From contig URJB01000046.1 in NCBI GenBank assembly GCA_900548145.1, positions 1 through 18,458 of the forward strand: a stretch of 18,458 bases of DNA, written 5' to 3'. The position numbers and the translations under genes were made by a program. The notes below the pieces were generated by a model, which was not told the DNA's origin, searched no databases, and saw nothing but the letters and a program-made list of their open reading frames with translations. The DNA comes from an uncultured Eubacteriales bacterium (lineage in GTDB: Bacteria; Bacillota; Clostridia; Christensenellales; Aristaeellaceae). Positions 8,358 through 14,505 of this stretch are shown here, one piece after another; positions within the stretch are counted from its first letter, which is position 1, and each line of letters starts with the position of its first letter.

Positions 8358-8948
8358 TTACCGGGCGTTTCTCGGCTGGTAGATCTCGTCGATGATGCCG
8401 TACTGGAGGGCTTCCTCGGCGCTCATGAAATAGTCGCGCTCCACATCCTGCTTCACGCGTTCTATATCCTGACCGGTCATTTCGGACATCATGCGGGTCA
8501 TTTTTTCCTTGGTCTTCATCAGCCATTCGGCCCGAATGGCCACATCGGTGGCCTGACCCTGCGCGCCGCCCAAAGGCTGATGGATCATGATCTCGCTGTT
8601 CGGCAGCGCCAGACGCTTGCCCTTCTTGCCAGCCATCATCAGGAACGCGCCCATGCTGGCGGCCATACCGATGCACACGGTGCGCACGTCGGGCTTGATG
8701 TAGTTCATGGTGTCAAAGATCGCCATGCCGGCGGTCACGCTGCCGCCGGGGCTGTTGATGTAGAGCGAAATATCGCTGTCCGGGTTTTCCATTTCCAGAA
8801 ACAGCAGCTGAGCCACCACCAGATTGGCGGTATCGTCGTCGATCTCCCCGCCCAGGAAAACAATCCTGTCCTTCAAAAGGCGGGAGTAGATATCGAAGGA
8901 ACGTTCTCCACGATTGGTCTGTTCAATGACCATAGGTACCAAATTCAT
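8358..8948 (-). CDS. clpP: ATP-dependent Clp protease proteolytic subunit ClpP
   Basis: Serine peptidase subunit that forms the tetradecameric barrel capped by ClpX. The predicted 196 residues match the family. The catalytic triad is visible as S98 in GMAASMGAF, H123 in MIHQPLGG and D172 in RDYFMSAEEA. The oxyanion-loop motif INSPGGS is at 64-70. The open frame extends 15 codons further upstream, but the ATG at 8948 has an AAGGAGGG site six bases away and begins the usual sequence MNLVPMVIEQTNRGE. It sits between tig (94 bp upstream) and clpX (45 bp downstream), the widespread tig-clpP-clpX order, and is presumably transcribed from the tig promoter. A stem-loop lies in the tig-clpP gap. Confidence 0.98.
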   Translation of the reverse strand: MNLVPMVIEQTNRGERSFDIYSRLLKDRIVFLGGEIDDDTANLVVAQLLFLEMENPDSDISLYINSPGGSVTAGMAIFDTMNYIKPDVRTVCIGMAASMGAFLMMAGKKGKRLALPNSEIMIHQPLGGAQGQATDVAIRAEWLMKTKEKMTRMMSEMTGQDIERVKQDVERDYFMSAEEALQYGIIDEIYQPRNAR

Positions 8949-8981
8949 TGCTTTCCCTCCTTGTGGCGCAATGTTGAAACA

Positions 8982-9029
8982 GGCGCACCGCAAGATATAC
9001 CATAACAGTATATGAATGCGGTGCGCGCC
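8982..9029 (-). promoter_or_regulatory. Long stem-loop between tig and clpP
   Basis: GGCGCACCGCA (8982-8992) pairs with TGCGGTGCG-CGCC (9017-9029). A second inner stem, ATATAC/GTATAT, closes the loop. On the minus strand it is followed only by TGTTTC, too poor a U-tract for a full terminator. It may attenuate read-through or shield mRNA ends, uncoupling tig from clpPX levels. Function is inferred; the pairing is seen. Confidence 0.55.
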
Positions 9030-9042
9030 TTATACGTTTGAA

Positions 9043-10404
9043 TTACTCGTTGTCAGCCTTTTCTTCGGAAACCTCGGCGGCTTCTTCCTTCTTTTCAGCG
9101 TCCGGCTTGATCTCCTCGTCGGTGACCTTGGTGCTCTTCCACATCAGGTCGATGGCCTTGTTGATCTGGGCGCGGTGCTTGAAGTAATCCAGCTGCTCGG
9201 GGGAGAAGGTGGACTTGAGCTGTTCCACGGTCTGACCCATGGCGGCGGTGTAGCCTTCCAGCAGCTTCTCCACATCGGCTTCGTCCGCCTCGATGTTCTC
9301 CGCCTTGATGATCTCTTCCATCACCAGTTCGGAGCGCACGTTGCTTTCAGCCTCGCCGCGGTACATATCCCGCATCTGGGCTTCGCTCTGGCCCAGGATC
9401 TTCATGTACTGCTCCATGGTGAAGCCCTGCTGCTGCATCCGCCAGTTCATCTGCTGCATCATTTCATCCAGTTTTTCTTCCACCATGGGAGCAGGCACGT
9501 CGATCTCGGCGTTGGAGACGGCCTTTTCCACCATGGCGCTCTTGGCGGCTTCGTCCGCCTGAATGTCGGCGGCTTCCTGCAGGGTCTTTTCAACGCTCTC
9601 GCGGTATTCCTTCATGGTGTCGAAATCGCTGACTTCGGCGGCGAAATCGTCGTCCAGCTCAGGCAGTTCTTCGCGGGTGATGGCGTGGAGCTTCACATGG
9701 AAGACCGCGTCCTTGCCCTTGAGGTTTTCCGCATGATAGGTTTCGGGGAACTTGACGTTCAGGTCCCGCTCCTCGCCGATCTGCATGCCCACCATCTGCT
9801 CCTCGAAGCCGGGGATGAAGGTGTTGGAGCCAATGACCAGCGTCTGATGCTCGGCGGTGCCGCCGTCGAACTTCACGCCGTCCACAGTGCCGGAGTAATC
9901 CAGCTCCGCCTTGTCGCCGTTCTCCAGCCCCCGGTCGGTCACGTCCACCATCCGGGCAACGCGCTTCTGCTCCTGCTCAATGCGGGAATCCACCTCCGCG
10001 TCGGTCACCTTGCGGATGGTGCGGGTCACGTCCAGTTCCTTGTACTGGCCCAGCTTGACCTCGGGCATCACGTACACTTCGCAGCTGAACTCCAGATCCT
10101 TGCCGGCTTCCATGGCCTGCACATCCACCTCGGGACGGGCCACGGGCTTGAGGTCGTTTTCTTCCACGGCCTTATAGTAGGCTTCGGGGAACAGGATATC
10201 CAGAGCGTCCTCATAAAAAACGCCCTTGCCGAACATATTCTCAATCAGCTTGCGGGGCGCCTTGCCCTTGCGGAAGCCGGGAACGTTGATCTGTCCGCGC
10301 AGCTTCAGATACGCCTGCTGCAGCGCGTTTTCAAACTCCGCCGCGGTCGCCTTGAAGCTGATCTTTACTTTGTTGCTGCTGAGCTTTTCTACCGAATGTT
10401 CCAT
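9043..10404 (-). CDS. tig: Trigger factor, ribosome-associated chaperone and prolyl isomerase
   Basis: Binds nascent chains at the ribosome exit tunnel and catalyses prolyl isomerisation. The predicted 453 residues are near the family norm. The N-terminal ribosome-binding domain holds the signature GFRKGKAP (residues 43-50). An FKBP-type PPIase domain follows (about 155-250, with the stretch KAELDYSGTVDG near its start), then the helical C-terminal arm domain, ending in an acidic/lysine-rich tail. Thirteen extra upstream codons are open, but the ATG at 10404 has a GGGAGGA site seven bases away and begins MEHSVEKL. First gene of tig-clpP-clpX. The promoter (10466-10494) lies about 60 bp upstream. 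Confidence 0.97.
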   Translation of the reverse strand: MEHSVEKLSSNKVKISFKATAAEFENALQQAYLKLRGQINVPGFRKGKAPRKLIENMFGKGVFYEDALDILFPEAYYKAVEENDLKPVARPEVDVQAMEAGKDLEFSCEVYVMPEVKLGQYKELDVTRTIRKVTDAEVDSRIEQEQKRVARMVDVTDRGLENGDKAELDYSGTVDGVKFDGGTAEHQTLVIGSNTFIPGFEEQMVGMQIGEERDLNVKFPETYHAENLKGKDAVFHVKLHAITREELPELDDDFAAEVSDFDTMKEYRESVEKTLQEAADIQADEAAKSAMVEKAVSNAEIDVPAPMVEEKLDEMMQQMNWRMQQQGFTMEQYMKILGQSEAQMRDMYRGEAESNVRSELVMEEIIKAENIEADEADVEKLLEGYTAAMGQTVEQLKSTFSPEQLDYFKHRAQINKAIDLMWKSTKVTDEEIKPDAEKKEEAAEVSEEKADNE

Positions 10405-10465
10405 GTATTTTCCTCCCTGGGCGCCGGTTTCCCTCTGCCCCATTTATCAAAGTACACCATTTAAC

Positions 10466-10494
10466 AGTATAGCATTGTTTTGTCAATTACGCAA
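10466..10494 (-). promoter_or_regulatory. Putative sigma-A promoter for tig-clpP-clpX
   Basis: On the minus strand an extended -10, TGC-TATACT (10474-10466), has TTGCGT 17 bases upstream (10494-10489). A perfect TTGACA (10486-10481) overlaps the spacer and could serve a second start with TAAATG as -10. A-rich tracts further upstream (about 10497-10560) resemble an UP element. Confidence 0.6.
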
Positions 10495-10608
10495 GCCTTG
10501 GTTTTTTTCTGTTTTCCGCTTTTGGGCTGTTTTTTGGCAAAAAACACGCGGCTTTTTTCTCTTTCTTCGCTGACAGGCGTTTCAGTGTGTTTCTTCGGTC
10601 ATCCCTTC
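10495..10608. other. A/T-tract spacer between the tig promoter and the phage remnant
   Basis: No gene is supported here. The plus strand carries several T-runs and a palindrome, GTTTTTT-GGC-AAAAAAC (10529-10545). A frame runs through this stretch into the MuF remnant, but its first 40 or so codons have no ribosome binding site, lie over the tig promoter and do not look like MuF protein. The junction between host DNA and phage-derived sequence is probably within about 10585-10610. Confidence 0.4.
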
Positions 10609-11069
10609 CTAATTGCCCGGAATATCAGTATGCTGACCAAAGCGCCCCTTTCCCGCGCCCGAACCATCGTGCGCACGGAGGCGGGCCGGGTGCAGGAGCA
10701 GGCCAATTTCGACGCGGCCCAAAAGGCCAAGTCCGCCGGGGCCGACGTGGTGAAGCAGTGGTCAGCCGTCCTTGACGGCAAGACCCGCGACACCCACCGG
10801 GAGCTTGACCACCAGATCAGGGAAATGGACAAGCCCTTTGAGACCCATGGTAAAAAGGCCATGTACCCCCACGATTTCGGCGACCCTGCCGAGGACTGCA
10901 ACTGCCGCTGCACCCTGCTGACACGGGCGCGGGCTGCGCTGGATGCGGATGAACTGAAAGTGATGCAGGAGCGGGCGGAGTTCTTCGGACTGGATAAGAC
11001 GGACAGTTTCGCAGAGTTCAAGGAAAAGTACCTGAAAGCGGCGCAAACCGCTGAAAATACTGGAAAAAG

Positions 11070-11078
11070 TGGTATAAT
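11070..11078 (+). promoter_or_regulatory. Perfect extended -10 box inside the MuF remnant
   Basis: TGG-TATAAT is an exact extended -10 (TGN-TATAAT), located in the linker just before the toxin-like domain and about 250 bp before the putative immunity gene. No good -35 is present at 16-18 bp. It could keep the downstream small gene expressed without a phage late promoter. Confidence 0.45.
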
Positions 11079-11225
11079 GAATATGGACTTGACAGGCCAC
11101 GCAACGGAGCGAATGAAGCAAAGGGAAGTAACCGATACTGATGTGGAAGATACCAAAAAGAACCCGCTTTATACGAAGCCGGTTGTTGTGGATGCTCAAG
11201 GCAGAAAAAGTCAAATCATTATCGG

Positions 11226-11232
11226 AAAAAAG
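11226..11232 (+). promoter_or_regulatory. A AAA AAG heptamer at the frame break
   Basis: The heptamer is phased as A-AAA-AAG relative to the MuF zero frame, the classic -1 slip sequence known from dnaX. A -1 shift here joins the zero-frame toxin domain to its natural-looking C-terminus. I see no convincing downstream stem or upstream stimulatory Shine-Dalgarno sequence. Confidence 0.45.
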
Positions 11233-11325
11233 CGACGATTTGCATAAACCCTGAAAGTGGCCGCGTCATTACAACGAGGAAAACGGGTAGCAAGATCAGA
11301 AAGAAGTATGGTGGAGGTGATTGAT

Positions 11326-11517
11326 ATGTTTAACAACAAACAAAAGGAATTCATGAAAGGAATCGGCATATCGGTCAACTTTAACCATTTGACCGACGAC
11401 GATTATATACTCATTGAAGAAACCGTTTCTGAACGGTTACAGAAAAACGGTTTTGACAAGGACTACAATCCAACGGACGAAGGATTGATGTGTGAATCCA
11501 TCCTTGATGAACTATAA
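11326..11517 (+). CDS. Small acidic protein in the immunity position of the MuF toxin
   Basis: A 63-residue acidic cytosolic protein starting MFNNKQKEFMKG and ending LMCESILDEL. It has no signal peptide or membrane segment. The start is well defined: GGAGGTGA (11313-11320) lies five bases before the ATG, and the site sits inside the last codons of the -1 frame of the toxin domain, so the two genes are tightly coupled. Small acidic proteins directly after a toxin domain are typically immunity proteins or antitoxins; that is the basis for the proposed role, since no named family is recognised with certainty. An open frame extends upstream to 11257 but has no ribosome site. A terminator begins at its stop codon. 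Confidence 0.75.
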   Translation: MFNNKQKEFMKGIGISVNFNHLTDDDYILIEETVSERLQKNGFDKDYNPTDEGLMCESILDEL

Positions 11518-11547
11518 AAGCACCCTGCGCCCGCAAGGTGCTTTTTT
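11517..11547 (+). terminator. Intrinsic terminator after the small immunity-position gene
   Basis: AAAGCACC (11517-11524) pairs with GGTGCTTT (11537-11544), with an inner TGC/GCA stem around loop GCCC. The run of six Ts extends to 11547. The left arm starts in the stop codon of the upstream gene. It separates the toxin/immunity pair from the gene at 11565. Confidence 0.88.
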
Positions 11548-11564
11548 GATGGGAGGAAAAAGCC

Positions 11565-11837
11565 ATGAGCCTTTCGGAAATCGAAAAGAAAATTGAGGGG
11601 AAAGAAATCAAAAGCGTTGAGGACGCGCGGAAATACCTGACTGACGAAGAAATATTGTACTACATGGAAAACAATATCTTTTGGGGCCTCTGTACAGGCA
11701 TTGAAGATGAGGACGTATGCGTTGTGGCTGAAATCCTCCGCATTCTGGGCGGCAAGGGATATAGCGTTGCGCATACGTCCCGGATTCTTTCGGCTTGTAA
11801 AGCGTTTGCTGAAAGAATCGCGCAATTCAGGTTTTAG
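11565..11837 (+). CDS. Small hypothetical protein of the islet
   Basis: A 90-residue protein, not recognised. It has a good ribosome site (GGGAGG, with about eight bases to the ATG) and begins MSLSEIEKKIEG. The N-terminal half is acidic and helical. The C-terminal half (about 55-86) looks like two helices, with VAEILRILGGKGYSVAH then a helix ending ACKAFAERIAQF. No membrane segment or signal is seen. It follows a terminator, so it needs read-through or its own promoter, which I did not find. The A/T-richer composition matches the preceding small gene and differs from the host blocks. It could be a second immunity-type or phage accessory protein; that is only an inference from position. Confidence 0.65.
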   Translation: MSLSEIEKKIEGKEIKSVEDARKYLTDEEILYYMENNIFWGLCTGIEDEDVCVVAEILRILGGKGYSVAHTSRILSACKAFAERIAQFRF

Positions 11838-11866
11838 GAAAGCCAGAAGTGACGCTTTTGAATTAC

Positions 11867-12298
11867 TTACTGGGGGTGAAACGATTGAAACCATTCAGAA
11901 AAAGACCGCCAAAGCCAAGCAGCATACCCTACTATATCGACAAAGTGATTGACTATCGCACCCAATACGAAACCGCCAAAGAGGTTGAAAACAGCTATCC
12001 GCCAGTCGTAGCGGAATTGCTTCTTAGCATTCTTATCAGCGTACGCGCGATCAGAGGCACGTTCGGCGTTCTTTCCGGCTTCATCCTGTTTTTGCTGCTC
12101 AAGCTGATCTTTTCGGCGTAGGTTCTCTTCCTGATAGGCCCGAAGACCTGCCTGCGTAACATAGGCGGTCGAATAAAACCGATGGGCGAAGAGATAGCCG
12201 TCGTCAATGAGGCGCTGCACAGCGGGCAAAAGCGCCTGATCGAGGCCGGTTACTTCTTCCATCGGAAATTTAGCTGTGCCGTGTTTTTCCAGAGACAT
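11867..12298 (-). CDS. Putative winged-helix / coiled-coil / single-membrane-segment protein
   Basis: A 143-residue open frame opposing the preceding gene, with 29 bp between their stops. Residues about 10-57 resemble a winged-helix half, including TAYVTQAGLRAYQEE. A charged coiled-coil-like stretch follows (about 58-92, RRKDQLEQQKQDE), then a hydrophobic segment FNLFGGFVLGAIVNHFVDIV (about 104-123) and a short aromatic tail. This architecture is common among small hypothetical proteins of clostridial mobile elements. No function is assigned. A TAA codon immediately precedes the ATG and no ribosome site is visible, so the gene may be 5'-truncated or start internally (for example Met13). The overlapping plus-strand frame (11849-12121) looks less protein-like. 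Confidence 0.5.
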   Translation of the reverse strand: MSLEKHGTAKFPMEEVTGLDQALLPAVQRLIDDGYLFAHRFYSTAYVTQAGLRAYQEENLRRKDQLEQQKQDEAGKNAERASDRAYADKNAKKQFRYDWRIAVFNLFGGFVLGAIVNHFVDIVGYAAWLWRSFSEWFQSFHPQ

Positions 12299-12335
12299 TT
12301 ATATTTTCTCAGATACCCTTTTTCCAAAAAACGAC

Positions 12336-12364
12336 TTGACGGAACCAGCGGCAGGGCATAAAAT
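12336..12364 (+). promoter_or_regulatory. Sigma-A type promoter of the glg operon
   Basis: TTGACG (12336-12341), a 17-bp spacer, and TAAAAT (12359-12364). This is an excellent vegetative promoter, about 80 bp before the glgB start. No operator or riboswitch is evident between it and the gene. Confidence 0.8.
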
Positions 12365-12443
12365 AAGAATAGTTAAAAAATGGAAGCGGCAAGAGAGTTC
12401 GCTTTCGCATACCCTTTATCAAGCCATAAAGGAGGACAGACCG

Positions 12444-14423
12444 ATGCGGTATCACGCTCCATCGGGTGGAATCCGAGATACGTTTCATCAGGGGCTCAGC
12501 CGCCGCGCCTATGAAATGCTTGGCTCTCATCCCTGTGAGGAGGGAGGCAGGCGTAAGTGGCATTTCTGCGTTTGGGCTCCCAACGCGAAACACGTGGCGC
12601 TGGTCGGTTCCTTTAATCATTACGACCGCAGCGCCCACCCCATGAAAAAACAATATGATGGCACCTGGGAGCTTCGGCTGGATGAGGAGACCCTCTGGCG
12701 CGACGTGCCGGAGGACGGCTACCCCACCTACAAATACGCCGTGTGGGGGGCGGACGATATCTGGCGCATGAAAGCCGACCCTTACGCCTTCTACAGCGAG
12801 CTGAGGCCCAACAACGCCAGCCGTCTGTACGATCTGGAAGGCTACGAATGGGGCGACGGGGAGTGGCTCAAGACCCGCCACGATTTCAATCCCTATCAAA
12901 GCCCGGTAAACATTTACGAAGTGCACATGGGTTCCTGGCGCAGGCACCCGGACGGAAGCTTCTATTCCTATACAGAGCTGGCGGACGAACTGATCCCCTA
13001 CGTGCTGGACATGGGCTACACCCATATCGAGCTGCTTCCAGTGATGGAGCACCCGCTGGACATGAGTTGGGGCTATCAGGTGACGGGTTACTACGCCGCC
13101 ACCGCCCGGTATGGAACGCCCAAGGAGTTCATGAATTTCATCGACTGCTGCCATCAGGCGGGCATCGGCGTGATCTTGGACTGGGTGCCCTGCCACTTTC
13201 CCAAGGATGAGATCGGCCTGTACCGCTTTGACGGCACCAGTCTCTACAATCATCCCGACCGCCGCCGGGGCGAGATCGCCCAATGGGGCACCAAGCTGTT
13301 CGATTTTGCCAGGGGCGAGGTGTGCAGCTTTCTGCTCTCCAACGCCTGTTTCTGGATGGACTGGTATCACGCCGACGGCCTGCGGGTGGACGCGGTCAGC
13401 GGCATCATCTACTATGACTTCTGCAAGGAACCGGGACAGTACCTGCCCAACTGCTACGGCGGGCGGGAGAATCTGGACGGCATCAACTTCCTCCGCCGCC
13501 TGAACGAGACGGTCTATCATGACTTCTGCGGCATTATGATGATCGCGGAGGAAAGCACCGCTTTCCCCATGGTGACGGCCCCCACCTATCTGGGGGGACT
13601 GGGGTTCGGCTTCAAGTGGAACATGGGCTGGATGAACGATATTCTGTCCTATATCAAGCTGGACCCCGTCTATCGGAAATACCATCACGACAAGTTGACC
13701 TTCAGCCTGTTTTACGCCTTTAACGAGAATTACATTCTGCCCTTCTCCCACGACGAAGTGGTGCACGGTAAGCATAGTATGCTGGACAAAAACCCCGGCG
13801 ATCTGTGGCAGAAATTTGCGGGTCTGCGGGCGCTGTACGGCTACACCATGGCCCATCCGGGCAAGAAGCTGCTGTTCATGGGCGGGGAGTTCGCCCACTT
13901 CATCGAATGGAAGTATGACGATCAGCTGGACTGGTTCCTGCTGGTCTACGAGCGCCACGCGCCCCTGCAGAGCTGCGTCCGGCAAATGAACCACCTGTAC
14001 CGGGAAATTCCCGCGCTGCATGAGGTGGACAACTCGTGGAACGGCTTCCAGTGGATCACCGCTAACGACACAGACAACAGCGTGGTGGCCTTTGTCCGCA
14101 CGGACAAGGCCGGACAGGCCGTACTGTGCGTGAGTAATTTCACGCCGGTGTTTCACCCCATCTACCGCATCGGCCTCCCGCTGGGCGGCACGCTGAACGA
14201 GATTTTCAACACCGACCGGAAGGAATACGGCGGCAGCAACCAGTACAACGCCTACGAGCTGCACGCGGAAAAGTCGGAATTTAACGGTTTCCCCTATTCC
14301 ACGGAAATTTGCGTCCCGCCGCTGAGCACCGTTTACTTCCGCTACGACAAGCTTCTTCCGCCGCCAAAGCGGAATTATCGGACGCTTTCCAAAATCACGG
14401 TTTCCCGGCGGCATTCTCCTTAA
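12444..14423 (+). CDS. glgB: 1,4-alpha-glucan branching enzyme
   Basis: Introduces alpha-1,6 branches into glycogen by cutting an alpha-1,4 chain and re-attaching it. Predicted 659 residues. An N-terminal CBM48 domain (about 20-130, WHFCVWAPNAKHVALVG) precedes the GH13 barrel. The four GH13 regions are seen: DWVPCHF (246-252), GLRVDAV with nucleophile D316, IAEES with acid/base E369, and SHDE with D437. The C-terminal beta domain ends near residue 640, after which a short basic tail follows. The frame is open 56 codons further upstream, but ATG 12444 has AAAGGAGG eight bases away, and the promoter lies inside the longer version. First gene of glgB-C-D-A; glgC begins 82 bp downstream. Confidence 0.97.
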   Translation: MRYHAPSGGIRDTFHQGLSRRAYEMLGSHPCEEGGRRKWHFCVWAPNAKHVALVGSFNHYDRSAHPMKKQYDGTWELRLDEETLWRDVPEDGYPTYKYAVWGADDIWRMKADPYAFYSELRPNNASRLYDLEGYEWGDGEWLKTRHDFNPYQSPVNIYEVHMGSWRRHPDGSFYSYTELADELIPYVLDMGYTHIELLPVMEHPLDMSWGYQVTGYYAATARYGTPKEFMNFIDCCHQAGIGVILDWVPCHFPKDEIGLYRFDGTSLYNHPDRRRGEIAQWGTKLFDFARGEVCSFLLSNACFWMDWYHADGLRVDAVSGIIYYDFCKEPGQYLPNCYGGRENLDGINFLRRLNETVYHDFCGIMMIAEESTAFPMVTAPTYLGGLGFGFKWNMGWMNDILSYIKLDPVYRKYHHDKLTFSLFYAFNENYILPFSHDEVVHGKHSMLDKNPGDLWQKFAGLRALYGYTMAHPGKKLLFMGGEFAHFIEWKYDDQLDWFLLVYERHAPLQSCVRQMNHLYREIPALHEVDNSWNGFQWITANDTDNSVVAFVRTDKAGQAVLCVSNFTPVFHPIYRIGLPLGGTLNEIFNTDRKEYGGSNQYNAYELHAEKSEFNGFPYSTEICVPPLSTVYFRYDKLLPPPKRNYRTLSKITVSRRHSP

Positions 14424-14505
14424 ACCTCCGCCGGTTTCCCCCCATTGCTTTCGGGGCTTCGATATCCAATTTCCCGGGAATAAACTTGAAGGAGTGGTCC
14501 CATCC

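Larger units (their letters stand above)
10609..11324 (+). pseudogene. 5'-truncated, frameshifted MuF/SPP1 gp7-type minor head protein with C-terminal nuclease-toxin-like domain
   Basis: The frame contains the C-terminal part of the phage head morphogenesis (MuF/gp7) family. It reads from ARNIS and SRARTIVRTEAGRVQEQA through WSAVLDGKTRDTHRELD and KKAMYPHDFGDPAED to CNCRC. The N-terminal half and any start codon with a ribosome site are missing. After a helical linker comes a small domain, GHATERMKQREVTDTD...NPLYTKPVVVDAQGRKSQIIIG, resembling the short RelE/BrnT/DUF4258-like nuclease domains attached to MuF proteins. The zero frame stops at 11245-11247. In the -1 frame, joined at the A6 run 11226-11231, it continues as GKKATICINPESGRVITT through KTGSKIRKKYGGGD to TGA at 11322-11324. 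That gives a far better domain ending. The break is therefore a one-base loss, a sequencing error, or a recoding site. Family naming is from memory of motifs, not a search. Confidence 0.75.

Noticed and set aside
9016..10464. Long plus-strand open frame opposite tig, and similar long frames opposite glgB, glgC and glgA
   Set aside because: These are antisense shadows caused by codon bias in GC-rich genes. Their translations are leucine/histidine/valine-rich and low in information, while the opposite strand encodes clear families.
10480..10608. Extension of the MuF frame upstream to a TTG at 10480
   Set aside because: It crosses the tig promoter, has no Shine-Dalgarno site and its residues do not resemble MuF proteins.
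11421..11452. AACCGTT-TCTG-AACGGTT hairpin plus a third AACGGTT inside the 63-aa gene
   Set aside because: It lies within coding sequence and is short. There is no evidence of an operator or autoregulation.
11849..12121. Plus-strand 90-codon frame ending in a hydrophobic stretch
   Set aside because: It overlaps the minus-strand frame with the more coherent winged-helix, coiled-coil and membrane layout, and has no good ribosome site.
10529..12332. GTTTTTTGG(C)AAAAA palindromes at 10529-10545 and, inverted, at 12318-12332 as possible islet ends or attachment sites
   Set aside because: The match is short, low in complexity and imperfect. It is likely chance in A/T-rich promoter regions.
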